NCBI GenBank assembly: GCA_033064195.1
Contig: JARBJD010000470.1
Span: 1-45,069 of the forward strand
Source: Blattamonas nauphoetae
Lineage: Eukaryota > Preaxostyla > Oxymonadida
DNA: 45,069 nucleotides
Reading direction: 5' to 3'
In this document: positions 1 to 10,692 of the stretch, one piece after another
How the letters are laid out: each line of letters begins with the position of its first letter
Numbering within the stretch: the first letter of the stretch is position 1
Translations under genes and position numbers: made by a program
The notes under the pieces: model-generated
The model's database searches: none
Told to the model about the DNA's origin: nothing
The model's input: only the letters and a program-made list of their open reading frames with translations

Positions 1-157
1 CCTACCTCCAACAAAGCGTATCTGCTCCTCCAAAGAAACATGGATTTGGACCAGATCGCCTCTTCTTGGACAAGCGGAATCAGATTCGAGCGTGACTCGC
101 GAGATGTTACCAGCTGCTCCTTCGCCAGTACCCAAACAGTGCGCAGGTGATCTCTGA

Positions 158-355
158 GGATACGGGGCACTGCTGAGAGACATCTACAGAGACGACGACA
201 CAGCGATGCTGATGTTCACAGAAGCGAACATCATCGAAGAAGACACGACAGTGACAGAAACTCTGAGCAGCGAAAGATGGTTTACTCCCATGTGGAAGCT
301 TGATTCAATTTATCCAACCTTCGAAACTAAAATTAGCGTGATTCTAAGAAATTGA
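158..355 (+). pseudogene. C-terminal coding remnant, unknown protein
   Basis: An open frame of 65 codons runs from just after an in-frame TGA to a TGA at 353-355. Its composition looks protein-like, with an acidic stretch around RDDDTAMLMFTEANIIEEDT and then SSERWFTPMWKLDSIYP. I do not recognise the family. No ATG opens the frame, so it is either the last exon of a gene starting outside the window or a decayed fragment. The bases before it (1-157) give no continuous frame. The following 356-519 is AT-rich and shows nothing I can support. Confidence 0.3.
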
Positions 356-519
356 TGACATCGAAACACTTCTGAAAGTATTTTTTGGATGATCATTCAC
401 GTTTCTCACGAAAAACTGTAAAATAGTATATCTGTGAATGTTTGAGAAAACAAAATCACAGCTAATCGTTGTGTTGTGAATTCAAGTGGAGAAATAGGTG
501 CTGATCACTCCAAAATGGT

Positions 520-2265
520 TCATTCCGTTGGTGGCTGAATCACCTGTTTCTCCATCAACTCCCTCGCCTCTTTCACCTTCTTCTCTTGCTCTTCTTCCCT
601 CTTCTATCTCACACCCAGCTTAAACTGGTCACATAATCACATCGCTCAATCGGTCGAGAGAGGTGAGCGGAATGCAAGTCTGAACATATCATGAAAATGA
701 TGACAAGATAACAAGAAATAAGAATAAGGATGAAGAACATACCGATCCAACTTTCTTCAGTCGATCCTTCTTCGATTGTGCGCCCTTTTTCTGCTCTTCA
801 CAATATTATAACGAAATTTGGTGGACATCCACAACAGCAGGGAAGCTCTGCGGCCATTTAGCGGGAAGATTAAAGTGGGGCATCGCTGAGCTTCCAGTTT
901 GTCCTGAAGCACCAATAGTCGACCTGCTGTGGGAGTTCGGAGAGGCAACTGATGCTTTCCGTCCGCCGGCAGATGCAGGCGAGCCAAAAGGAAAGGCGAG
1001 GTTGTGGAGAGCTGATTGCACAGGTTGGAATGGAGCTTTCAGCGAAGTAGCTGGCGGGGTGTGGCGAGTGGAAGAGAAATCTTGAACTCGTTGGGGAAGC
1101 GTGGGATCTCGACATGGTGGAAGGTTGATGACCACGCTTCAGTGATAAACACATTTGGCGAGAATAGAGACACGATGATCAGAAGTGGGGTGTGGATGAT
1201 GTGAGTGATGTGTGAAGGTGGACGGATCCTCAACAAGGAACGCTGGATCTCCATTGACAACTGGAAGTTCGGCTTCTTAGGCAAAAATTGAATCCGGAAG
1301 ACGATGTATCTGGCGTCTGTGAGATCGACGGTGAGGGGGTGAAATAGAGAGTATGGAAGGGCGGGACAGAGGAGAGGGATTTTGGGGAATATACGAAGTA
1401 ATGAAGCGAGGAAGCTTGGTTAATCTGGTTTTGAGTCCTCAGACTGGAGATAGTTGATAAGAGAAGTAGAAAGACGAAGGTTGAGAAAGATGATGGAAAA
1501 GAGGACAAAAGACAAACATAGTCCACTTTAAGACTTTTGTTGATCTCTTTCTTTTCGGATATCTGTCCCTCGTGGTCAGGAACCCCTTTTTCCTTGACCT
1601 CTCTTTCACGCATGCGATCATCAACAATTCCCTCTGCCCATGTTTCTTGAAGGAAGATGAGATCGAGACAGAGGCTTCCTTGTAGTTTATCTGCTTTGTT
1701 TCGTTCTGAAGATGAGTAGAATGACATGATAATGTGAGAAGAGTCAACAAACCGATTATCTGGATCAGTTTCCCCATTCCATCGCTCATATATTCATTGT
1801 CTTTGAAGAGGAATAGGTCAACATTTGTCAGTTTTTTCAGGTTGTCCGGTTTCGCTAAGGAAGGAAAATGTGGTTTGAGAAAAAAGTGAACCATACCTTG
1901 AGGCTGATCAATATCTCCCCCTCTCAATAAGGGAACAACAGTATCATAGAAAGACGTGAGGAACGGTCCAGAGTTCTGGAAGTGATCGCTCAGTTCTTGT
2001 GAAATTGGTTTCAGGGCCTTCTTGTCGTCACTGGTCATCACTTTTGAAGCAACCATGACCAAAGAGACATTTGGTTGCTGGTCAGGATCAACAGAGAATA
2101 GTATTCAGGAGAGTGTTGTGAGAAGTTCTGTATTGGAGAACAAGGAAAACAAGAAGGATCATTAATCAGATCTGGTCAGTGAAAGATCAGAAAGAAAGAA
2201 TGAAGAGAACGTGTAAATGGAACAAAATGATGATATCAGACTTCTTGTTGTCCGTAGTCAGACAT
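520..2265 (-). CDS. Multi-exon gene, function unknown
   Basis: Several minus-strand blocks look coding and are separated by short GT-AG gaps. A possible start is ATG at 2265-2263 (MSDYGQQE), followed by an intron beginning GTCTGA. The next block includes ASKVMTSDDKKALKPISQEL, ending near an in-frame 42-nt candidate intron (GTATGG...CCTTAG). Then comes DLFLFKDNEYMSDGMGKLIQ, an exon with the basic stretch EREVKEKGVPDHEGQ, a long block with DLTDARYIVFRIQFL and FHHVEIPRFPNEFKI, a block ending AVVDVHQIS, and a charged final exon EEEQEKKVKEARELMEKQ with stop TGA at 522-520. At least two joins need a frame change without a convincing intron (near 2095 and 1090), so the gene may be damaged or the sequence may contain errors. 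I do not recognise the family; exon limits are provisional. Confidence 0.4.
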
Positions 2266-2694
2266 GTATGTCACGCGATGGGTGTTGTGATGTCTCCACT
2301 CGTTTGTTGTTCCCTCCTCTCCAACTTCTCCAAATCAACCGTATAGTTTAAATGGACTGTTTCACATTCCCAATTCTCGTTTTGATGAAGATCAAGATCA
2401 GATAGGTCGGTTATGCATCCAATGTTTCGCTACATGACTGATCTGACCCTTAGAAGTAAAGACGACTGACCCTGACCGAGCCCAAGGGCTCGGTCAGTCC
2501 AATATACCCCGTATGTCCACAATAAGAGGAATCCAGACCAAAAAGCAACTATTTCTCTCGACCATTGCAGCAGAAATAATTGTCACCTCAATATTATGGT
2601 TTTCCTCTTAGAACCTCGTTCACAATCTCCTGTCTCTTTCAATCAAGTTTCTTGGTATTTCTTTCACGTTTCACACTATTTTTGAGAGATAATA
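2266..2694. other. Intergenic stretch with a short perfect hairpin
   Basis: No convincing gene. At 2472-2497 two 12-base arms, CTGACCGAGCCC and GGGCTCGGTCAG, are separated by AA and form a perfect hairpin. No poly-T tract follows to suggest a terminator. The stretch ends at the TA that borders MITE A. Confidence 0.4.
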
Positions 2695-2802
2695 GTGGCG
2701 TCACCAATCGGTGTCCTGTCACCAATCGGTGCTTTTGCTTGAAAGGTCACTATGGGTAAAACTAAGACAAAAATAATGTTTTCGAATTCTCCTCCCACGC
2801 GA

Positions 2803-5256
2803 TAGGGGTGGGCAGTGGTCGGTCTGAAAAGGCCGAGTCAAGTCCCAAAAATAAAAGAGTCGGCGACTATTTTGCTCCCCGGACCCAAAATCGAATCCCG
2901 CCTGGGACACTTTATTGTACTCTTTTTCTCATTTTTAATTCACAACATCTCTATAATTCGTTCATCTGGTTTTCACAAAATAAGGTTCAACACGTCTTAG
3001 ATCAAGAGTCCCTGAGTCGGTCTGTCCTTCCCCAACATCGGACAAAAGTTGGCCTGACCGACCGACTCCGACTCTTCAACCTTGTTCTGACAGAATCTCC
3101 ACGAATCCAAACAATTTCAACACGGTATTCTATTGCTTCTCAGTACGTACATCTCGTTTTCACTCATGATCTCACACCTGATTCCAGTCGTCCCACTCCC
3201 CAGTCAGTTCGATCCATGATCCTCACTCTAATCAAGAATCCTGCATTTATCTTATTCGAAGTGTGTTTTATCTCTTTTTTGATCTTTTCGCTCTTGTCAG
3301 GATATTTGAATCACGTGACAGACTCTGAACGACACGATCTCCTTCATCTTTGATTGTTAGCATCATAAATGTCTCATACGCTGTCCACTTCAGTATTTCT
3401 CACATGTTCTCCTCGGTCAGCATGAAAGACGATCACCCCAACCTCTTCCTCGCCTCTCAGACTTTAGGAACAGATTTCGTTGCTCTTCTGACCTGTCTCG
3501 AGGTGAACGCATTCCTCATCCACGCCTCCCCACCACGACGATCACATCACTCACTTCCCTCTCGCTACCAGACAGGCTGTGAGTGCTGATTCAAGAGATG
3601 GAGAAGAGCCGTACAGAGATACCATTCAGACGCCGCTACGTGAGATGTGGAGAGGGCCGAAAGAAGGGAGGAGTTGGATCCGAAAAGAGGGGAAAGAGGA
3701 AGAGAACAGAGGAAGACAAACGAAAAGCAGACGCGCTCCGCCAACAAACTGAATCACAGAAACTCCAAACTTCACTATTCCCAGTGTCTACACAATTCCA
3801 ACAATCGAGCTGATTGTGAAGAGCGACTTCGACTGCAACCTGTTTCACACACCGCACTGGATCACCCTCTCCTCCCTTCATCCTCTCGTCATGTCGAATT
3901 GGTGGTGATTCCGTGACAGAGCTGCCCTCCACTCTCACAACACTTATCGAATTGAGTGGAGGAGGCAGACTGAGCATTGTGGACTCGACATTCAATCGCC
4001 TCAGCATTCGCCACAAACACAGCAGCCATCTTTGATGAAATCCCATCAAAAGGGACAGGCTCGCTCATCTTCGCCGAAGCGACCGATCTCGCTGTGCACT
4101 CCATGTCGCCTCCATTTGCACTTCTGAAACAGTCGACGCCATTCCCACCAGACACAATCTTCTCACTGGTATCCACACACTAAAATCGAAGAAAGAGAAA
4201 GAAAAAATCTCAATCGAACAGACTGGATCGCTTACAGTTACGTCATGTCATTCGCTCATCCTCTCCAACCTCGGCTTCAACTTCACATTTGGACAACAAA
4301 CTGTATCTGCTCTGAAAACAGCGGATGGACGTCTCAGAATCAACTCGTGCTCGTTTGGCTCGTCGTTGTCTGAAACAACAGTTGATTCCTCTCTCCTCGA
4401 AGGGTCTGGCTCGCTGGTCATCGCATCGACAATCTTCACCTAAATCATCTCGTCCACAGATGGTCTTATACGAATTGAGGTGTCAGGATCTCACTTCGTC
4501 TCCTTTGAATCAACGTCCCTCGTCTCATGTTCGACGCCAGCAGCTCCTCTCATCTCCCTCGCTCTCTCCACCAGCACCAAACAGACAGACTGGGACTTCG
4601 ACGTGAGTGGTCTCTCGTTCTCTTTCACTTCATCGAAGTCTGTTCCAAGTGGAGCTCAGATCTTCATGTCTCCTCCTTCTCGAACTCATTGATCTCTTTG
4701 GGCCAGTCAGGATCTCTCTCCATCAACTCCTGCTCTTTCACTTCCTTCTCATCGTCATCATCGACATCGATCCTCACAGCGACCATCGCCGCCCAGCAAT
4801 CTGTGACCATCACCGACACAACATTCTCAAACTGCAACACGAAGGGATCATCTCGATCTGGTGTGCTTGATGTGAAAAGTACAAGCGAGAGCAGAGCTGA
4901 GAGAAAGAATGGATGAAGAGACAGACGACACAGACAGCGACAGGGAAGAGAGCGCAAGCCCATGCTTACACTTTCACATCTTTTTCCTTATTTTTGATAG
5001 ATGTTTGTTCTGTTTCAGGTAATCGTCTTCGACGAAGTGATCATCACATTTTCACAACAATTGACTCAGAAACAAAGGAAATCGTAGAAAAGAGAACTTT
5101 TTCGCCACAATTTCCAAGAAAAGAATGAAAATTTAACATTTAAAAAGTGAAAGAGAAGGTCGCTGCGATTTCATCTTCGAATTGGACGAAAAGGGGCACG
5201 ATCACAAAAGCAGTCGGTCGGTCGACGAGCAGTCGGACCGACAGCTGCTCACCCTA
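2803..5256. mobile_element. Non-autonomous hAT element 1 carrying host gene sequence
   Basis: The element starts TAGGGGTGGGCAGTGGTCGG and ends with the inverted counterpart (TAGGGTGAGCAGCTGTCGG read inward). It is flanked by an exact 8-bp duplication CCACGCGA at 2795-2802 and 5257-5264. The 8-bp duplication and TAGGG-type end are hAT hallmarks. About 550 bp at the left end and 250 bp at the right match hAT element 2 (10881-14122). The interior does not match and carries a decayed host beta-helix fragment. Subterminal copies of AGTCGGTC in both orientations are candidate transposase-binding sites. No hAT transposase frame is visible, so the element is non-autonomous. It sits inside MITE A and is therefore younger than it. 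Confidence 0.88.
3913..4912 (+). pseudogene. Captured fragment of a beta-helix surface protein gene
   Basis: Coding-like blocks in changing frames carry the short repeats of right-handed beta-helix proteins: LIELSGGGRLSIVDSTFN near 3949-4002, KGTGSLIFAEATDLAVHS near 4048-4101, LILSNLGFNFTFGQQTVS near 4257-4310, LRINSCSFGSSLSETT near 4335, and SGSLSINSCSFTSFSSS near 4707. A plausible intron, GTATCC...TTACAG, lies at about 4169-4236. The pieces resemble the host gene at 14340-20447 in style but are not a copy of it. Several frame changes and an in-frame TAA near 4440 break it, so it is non-functional. It lies entirely in the non-shared interior of hAT element 1, so the transposon carries it as cargo. 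Confidence 0.6.
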
Positions 5257-5751
5257 CCACGCGATCCCGAGAAAACCTCAAAATACTAGATACAGTAGGT
5301 TCCCGTACATTTTTTCACTTTTTCTATTTTTTCTTTCATTTCTCCACAACCAGACGTCCGTTTCACACCGAAGAAAAAACATTTTTTTCGTAAAGATATC
5401 GATTAAAAACGATCAAACAAAATAGTTTTGTTTCCCATGAAATGTTTCGGGGCGAAAAACAGCCTTTTTTCACATCTTCCCAAATACCCATGTTTATTTT
5501 TCTGATTTTTTTCAAAATGTTCATTTCACCAAACAAACGTTCCTGTGGAAAATTTCATCAAAATCGGTTCACAGGTTGTGAAGATTTAACGAGAACACAT
5601 GAAAAAGCGGTCAAAAGAGGTTTTTGAGGTTTTCTCGGGATCATGAGTGAGGATAATTCAAAATAATTATTTTTGTCTTAGATTGAACCATAGTGACTTT
5701 TCAAGAAAAAAGCACCGATTGGTGACAGGACACCGATTGGTGACTCCACTA

Positions 5752-7322
5752 TAAACTCATTCTCAGATCAATCAGTCGTGTTCACACACAAATTTTCTCC
5801 TCACCCCATACTTTTGTGTAGAGACACTTTGAGTCACTGATCCGTCCATGCAATCACGCAAATATTGACCAGACTGACTGGACTGACTTATCTATCATTG
5901 GCTTGAAATCCATGATTGCGTCCTCCGAACTTACATTCCAACTCCACTCTCTGGTGGTTCGCCTTCTTGACTCATGTTCTGTCATTCCAGAAATGTGTCT
6001 CTGGACACATCTCGCGACAAAACTGGTATTGATCATCTCCTCGTGGACGTTCGATCATTTTCACAATCTGGAATCGTCCAATCTCAACTATTGCTTCTTC
6101 CGATATTCCGTCAGGAACAGGGAGGGTGGTTTGTGAGGAAGTACTGAAAGGGTAGAGGCTTTCAGAACTATCAATTGAATAATGTGTATCCAACACAACT
6201 GACAGCACGTCATCAATGTGTGGACAAGGACAAGGTTTCAATGGAATCATTCGGAGAGAAGGATTCACGGGAGTCCGTGTGCACTGCCTCATTCATGAAG
6301 TGCAGTTGGATGTAAATCATGCCTTGGAAAAGCGACGTCACAAATCATTTTGTCTGGCCATCTAATCTGTTGCCAGAATGGTGTGTTTCAAAAAAAGATC
6401 CTCGAAAAGACGAAATATCGTGAGGGAGTTCTAGAGAATAAGTAATAATCCAGTCCTCTCAATCCCACTCATTCACAAAAAAACAGATGGACATCGACAT
6501 ACCGATCGATTACACATGCTATTGCTTGTTTCCACTCCGCAAAGACAGTACTGTCCTGTCAGCGTTCCATCAGCTCACCATCCGATTTCAATCCTCTGAT
6601 CTGAACCTCTTCCAATCATTCGACGAGATTGTGGTGTGTGCTGAACGACTATCCAGACAAGGTGGCCCTTTGAACCTGCCAACACAAGAAAAGAAGGATG
6701 ATCCTAAAGCAGAACCAAGAAACAGTGATGTGGTTCTGCACAAAACGATATAATCGCCAATCTTTTTTCATGACTGGGATCGGGCAACATTCTGTTGGCT
6801 ATTGGTATTCCATTTTCAGATTATGTCGTGATGTGATGATTGACGAGGCGAAACCTTGCACTGTGACATCCCGCCACAAGTCCGGAAGACGGCAATTTGA
6901 TTGCCCGTCAAGAGATGGGGTTAGACGAAGTTAGAGAGAAACCTCCATGGTTTGTTGTACAGCATGGGAAGCCATGTTGACAGAGGTCAGTTTGGATTGC
7001 TTGGAAGAGATTGGAATAGGCTGAGAGAAGAGAAAAGTGCATCAAAATAGAATACGTACTGGCATTCATCGTCCACAGCAGTTCCTTTGATGACGTTTAC
7101 ACTGGTGATGAGAGTTGGAGTGCAATGATAATAAATCAATTGTGGCATATCCTAAGGAAATTCAAGGATTCTTTGGTTAATGATTCGAATTTCCGTTGTT
7201 TTGGAAACCACTTCGGAGAAATAGTATCTCTCGACTATGGGTTCGGTAATTTCTCCGGTCAGTGACCGTCAGTACTTTTCGGTGAAAACTGACCGGTCAG
7301 TGCCGGTCAGACAAGCCTAGCA
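5752..7322. other. 1.5 kb without a recognisable gene
   Basis: Neither strand gives a frame I can assign. A short minus-strand block near 6090-6200 (LPVPDGISEEAIVEIGRF) and a plus-strand block at 6487-6753 (starting MDIDIPIDYTCYCLFPLR) look mildly protein-like. They could be exons or remnants of a decayed gene. At 7250-7318 there is a cluster of CCGGTCAG and CTGACCGG words, including the palindrome ACTGACCGGTCAGT, ending ACAAGCCTA. It resembles a lone hAT terminus but has no partner that I could find. Confidence 0.3.
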
Positions 7323-7390
7323 ATAATGAAGTAATTATGACTGAAAACTGTTGTATAATTGATAGTTTCGATCAACCCCTTGTTACTCCT
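7323..7390 (+). repeat. Left inverted terminal repeat of the DIRS-like element
   Basis: Contains TTGATAGTTTCGATCAACCC, found in reverse complement at 10551-10580. The match extends about 65 bases with few differences. Confidence 0.75.
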
Positions 7391-7437
7391 TTAATTGTTG
7401 ATAATACATCAAGCACGAATGATAACTCCGACTCATA

Positions 7438-8035
7438 GATCCACTCAAAACCCGGAATTTCTCCTAAACCCGGAACATGGGGGTTGAAAGATACATATTG
7501 GGCAAACTAAGAAAAAAATAAAATTTGAGAATTATAGACCGACGCAAATCAGAGAAACCCTCAAAATACTGTATACAGCAACAATGCCTACATTTTTCTC
7601 AACTTTTTTGGATCGTTTCTCCACAACCAGCCATCCGTTTTGCACCAAATAAAGTGCATTGTTATCGTAAACATCTCGACAAAAGCTGCTCAAAAAAATG
7701 AAAGATATTTTTTTCTAAGACTTTTTTCTCGAGAAAAATATGGGTTTTTTTCTATTTTCCCAAATATCCAGCATTTTTTCTCCAATGTTTTCTCAAATTG
7801 TTCGTTTCATCAAAAAAACGTTTTTGTGAAAATTTTCATCAAAATCGGTTCACAGGTTGTGAAGATATGACCAGTTCTCCTGATTCAAACAGGTCCAAAA
7901 GAGGTATTTTGAGGGTTTCTCTGATTTGCGTCGGTCTATAATTCTCAAATTTTATTTTTTTCTTAGTTTGCCCAATATGTATCTTTCAACCCCCATGTTC
8001 CGGGTTTAGGAGAAATTCCGGGTTTTGAGTGGATC
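7438..8035. mobile_element. MITE B: foldback element with 132-bp identical inverted repeats
   Basis: Inverted repeats at 7438-7569 and 7904-8035 are identical over 132 bases as far as I can read. They begin GATCCACTCAAAACCCGG, and TA flanks both ends (7436-7437 and 8036-8037). The 598-bp element is non-coding. Its central part is a diverged relative of MITE A's core, while its ends are different. Identical arms imply recent insertion or recent arm homogenisation. It lies inside the DIRS-like element and so arrived after it. AT duplication shifted by one base is an equally possible reading of the junction. Confidence 0.87.
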
Positions 8036-8041
8036 TATCAA

Positions 8042-8887
8042 GTGGAAATTAGTCCGGCTCAATCCTCACTGGAGGATGTCCGACCTTCCATCAATAGTAT
8101 CTTCGACCTTCGACAGGAATTTGGAAATGCGCTGCTGGCACTCCGAAATGAGGATCACGATGCGTTACAAAGATATAACACGTTTATCGTCCCTCCAGGG
8201 GCGGAGCTCTTGCTCGGGCCTTTGTTCCATATCGCACGCCTGATGTCAGTACATATCGACAAAATTGTAGGGGCAAACTCCGGAGAATGGTTAAACCTCA
8301 CACCGGACGAAAAAACATGGAATCCGGTGGGAGGCCAGCAATACTACATGAGCTCGGACAGCCCCGCTTCTCGATCGATCTCCCCAATGCCAGGGGAAGG
8401 CCGTCGGATCACTCCGGCGCCTTTCCGAAATTTGAGGCACCATCAAAGGATCAACTGGGCGGAGCCACTGGTGGCTGAGGCAGAATCTCCAACAAGTCGT
8501 TCAATGGCCAATGAAAGTCGCAATATCCAGACAGACCCGGAGGCAGCAGAGTACGAGGATTTTGTTTTGCATGGCCTGAAGGAAATGATGGCGAAACTGC
8601 CAACGTACAAATGGGATCCTGACGATGAGAATGAGATTAAAGACAGGATGGCAGAGATTGGCGATTCCTTCAAAATGTATCCGGATGCGATCAAACTAAA
8701 CATGGGCAGGAGGCCAAATCAACTGGACTTTACCCTCAGTACTATCGAGAAGGAGGCTTTCCGACTGGTGAAGCTGGGTGCAGGTTCCCTACTGAACCAC
8801 ACTGATAATTTGGAAAAGACCAGGATCCTCGAACTCGTAACTCGCAAAGGGGCCGAAATTGTTAAGCGCGCATATGACGCCCGCTAA
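8042..8887 (+). CDS. gag-like reading frame of the DIRS-like element
   Basis: A frame of about 280 residues immediately upstream of the reverse transcriptase. It is rich in charged residues with proline- and serine-rich stretches, and shows no enzyme motif. Position and size fit the gag-like first gene of DIRS elements, and that is the only basis for the label. Its 5' neighbourhood holds MITE B, so the upstream limit is uncertain. Confidence 0.5.
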   Translation: MEISPAQSSLEDVRPSINSIFDLRQEFGNALLALRNEDHDALQRYNTFIVPPGAELLLGPLFHIARLMSVHIDKIVGANSGEWLNLTPDEKTWNPVGGQQYYMSSDSPASRSISPMPGEGRRITPAPFRNLRHHQRINWAEPLVAEAESPTSRSMANESRNIQTDPEAAEYEDFVLHGLKEMMAKLPTYKWDPDDENEIKDRMAEIGDSFKMYPDAIKLNMGRRPNQLDFTLSTIEKEAFRLVKLGAGSLLNHTDNLEKTRILELVTRKGAEIVKRAYDAR

Positions 8888-9018
8888 ACCCACGTGATGA
8901 GACTGGATGTCATCCCAATGCAGGACAGCGCCAGGCAAGAGTCTATGATGTTGCAGCAAGAGTATATCGATCAGCTCAAGGCGAAAACAAGGAAAAGGTT
9001 GGACGAGAACAGAGATGA

Positions 9019-10173
9019 ATGGCGGAGACAACGCTTTTTTCGCGAGGGCCCCGCACAGGGGCGGTTCAACCAATTCAAAGGGCAACCGAGATCCCACATC
9101 TCATTCACTCAGCGGAATGCGCAACGCCCAGACAACCCCAAAACGCCCCCAAGAAGGCAAACATCCACCAACCATCAACGATGGTCGAAGAAACAATAAA
9201 TCAGGAAGGGAAGGGAAATCTTCCCCAACTCATCGGTGGAAGAACAAGATTCTTTGCCAAAGTCTGGAAAGAATTCAACCTCGAAAAAGTGATCAAAGAA
9301 GGCGTGCAAGTCGAATGGTCCGAGAGTGGCCCGCCGACAAGCGCGGGGTACCCCGTAGAGATCCACCAGGGAATCAGAGAAACACAAGCACTCAGGCGTC
9401 TTCTTGCGGACGAACTCGACCAACAAGTTATCCGCAAGGCGGGAAAAGGAGAAGTGAAGGCCTACAGCGCCACCTTTGTTATTCCGAAAAAGGACGGGGA
9501 CTGGAGGCGTATTCTGGATTGCAGGGGAATCAACCGTTTTGTCACTCAACGCCACTTCAAGATGGAAGGGGCGGCAATGGTGGCCAGGACGATCACCAAT
9601 GGAACTTGGTTCTCAACGATAGACCTCACTCACGCCTATCTACACATTCCTCTGCACAACGAAAGCATTCCATATTTTGGGTTCCGCGTCAACGGCATGG
9701 ACTATCTGCAAACAACGCTCTGCTTCGGACTTCCCTCAGCACCGAGGACATTCACCAAGCTAGTACGTCCGGTGATCGCGAAGTTCCGCACACACTTCCC
9801 GATCATTGCGTATCTCGACGACTTCATCATATTCGGCGACTCGGAAGGCTCTGCAGAAAAGAATACAAGAACAGTGGCAGCTCAACTACGTCGACTAGGA
9901 TTTACACTCAACACCGCAAAATCAAGAATGAACCCAATGCAAGTGGGACAGTACCTCGGGTTCGTTTGGAATTCAATCGAAATGATGGTCTCAGTGGACG
10001 AGACAAAGCGAAGGGCGATCGCTCAGACGGTCAAGGAAAGGATACATCAACACAGAGCAGGAGCTCAGACAATGGCGCACACAATGGCGTCACTCATCGG
10101 AAAGCTGCAGCGGGTCAACTCCTCTGCTCGGCCGAAGGCGATGAGAGAAGTGGGGGGGAGCTGGCACAGTTAG
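9019..10173 (+). CDS. Reverse transcriptase of the DIRS-like element
   Basis: A frame of about 384 residues with the ordered reverse-transcriptase blocks: IPKKDGDWRRILDCRGIN near residues 150-170, TIDLTHAYLHIPLH near 200, FGLPSAPRTFTK near 235, the active-site box YLDDF near 265, and LGFTLNTAKS near 295. The wording is that of DIRS/Ngaro-type rather than LINE enzymes, and the neighbouring recombinase sequence agrees. The expected role is copying the element's RNA into DNA before recombinase-mediated insertion. Confidence 0.85.
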   Translation: MAETTLFSRGPRTGAVQPIQRATEIPHLIHSAECATPRQPQNAPKKANIHQPSTMVEETINQEGKGNLPQLIGGRTRFFAKVWKEFNLEKVIKEGVQVEWSESGPPTSAGYPVEIHQGIRETQALRRLLADELDQQVIRKAGKGEVKAYSATFVIPKKDGDWRRILDCRGINRFVTQRHFKMEGAAMVARTITNGTWFSTIDLTHAYLHIPLHNESIPYFGFRVNGMDYLQTTLCFGLPSAPRTFTKLVRPVIAKFRTHFPIIAYLDDFIIFGDSEGSAEKNTRTVAAQLRRLGFTLNTAKSRMNPMQVGQYLGFVWNSIEMMVSVDETKRRAIAQTVKERIHQHRAGAQTMAHTMASLIGKLQRVNSSARPKAMREVGGSWHS

Positions 10174-10181
10174 CAGGCAAG

Positions 10182-10517
10182 ATAATGAGAAGAGCAGGTG
10201 TCGACACCGACCGATACAAGCCCTATACTCTCAAACACGCTGGCATTTCCAAGCGGATCGACAGAGGATGGGACGAAAATGACGTAGCAAGGGCAGCACG
10301 GCTCAGTACAAGATCGGGAGTCATGAAGAAACACTATGTTAAGCAAATTCAATCTCCCAACGCACTCAATATTTCTTCATCTCGGAATGAGATGGCCATT
10401 AATCGGAGATCACTGAAGAGTGATCACGATAATGGCATTGAAAGAAGAGATGAAGAAATATTAGACCCACCACCCACCACAGGAACCAAAAAGAAAGGCA
10501 AGAAAAGAAAAACTTAA
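10182..10517 (+). pseudogene. Tyrosine recombinase, C-terminal part, of the DIRS-like element
   Basis: The stretch with YTLKHAGISKRIDRGW, then DVARAARLSTRSG and the end HYVK, follows the box II pattern of tyrosine recombinases, including the terminal tyrosine. It ends in a lysine-rich tail. This enzyme class replaces an integrase in DIRS elements. Only this portion of the domain is recognisable here. Confidence 0.65.
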
Positions 10518-10547
10518 TCACTTCATCTCTTTTTTCAACTCCCAACG

Positions 10548-10692
10548 GAGTAACAAGGGGTTGATCGAAACTATCAATTAAACAACAGTTTTCAGTCATA
10601 ATTACATCATTTTTGCTTGATATTACAACAATTCATGGATATTAAACTCAATATTTCTTCATCTCTTCTTTCAATGCCATTATCGTGATAAT
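10548..10692 (-). repeat. Right inverted repeat and internal complementary region of the DIRS-like element
   Basis: 10548-10611 is the reverse complement of the left repeat. 10652-10692 is the reverse complement of 10421-10460, sharing CTTTCAATGCCATTATCGTG. The word CTCAATATTTCTTCATCTC also recurs directly at about 10362 and 10648. The arrangement matches the terminal architecture described for DIRS elements. Confidence 0.7.

Larger units (their letters stand above)
2695..5749. mobile_element. MITE A: TA-flanked foldback element, split by a nested hAT
   Basis: Terminal inverted repeats of about 105 bp begin GTGGCGTCACCAATCGGTGT at 2695 and GTGGAGTCACCAATCGGTGT when read inward from 5749. TA dinucleotides flank both ends (2693-2694 and 5750-5751), as for Tc1/mariner-type insertions. 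Without the nested hAT and one copy of its 8-bp duplication the element is 593 bp and non-coding. Its core (about 5277-5620) matches the core of MITE B at 7560-7880, including the shared string TCATCAAAATCGGTTCACAG, while the outer termini of the two differ. No transposase is present, so movement would need one supplied in trans. Confidence 0.85.
7323..10692 (+). mobile_element. DIRS-like tyrosine-recombinase retroelement (broken)
   Basis: Parts in order: left inverted terminal repeat (about 7323-7390), a gag-like reading frame, a reverse-transcriptase frame, the C-terminal part of a tyrosine recombinase, and the right inverted terminal repeat (about 10548-10611). Inside the right end, 10421-10460 is complementary to 10652-10692. 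This fits the inverted and internal complementary repeats of the DIRS order. MITE B lies within its 5' part. The element looks broken, with a handful of breaks, and some domains expected for the order were not seen. The terminal repeats still match closely over about 65 bp, so I infer a fairly young fossil. No flanking target duplication is expected for this order and none was seen. Confidence 0.8.

Noticed and set aside
7250-7318. Cluster of CCGGTCAG/CTGACCGG words ending ACAAGCCTA, like a hAT right end.
   Set aside because: No matching left end and no 8-bp duplication could be found, so an element cannot be delimited.
8443-10352. Minus-strand frames across the DIRS-like element.
   Set aside because: They are complements of the gag-like and reverse-transcriptase frames and show no domain of their own.
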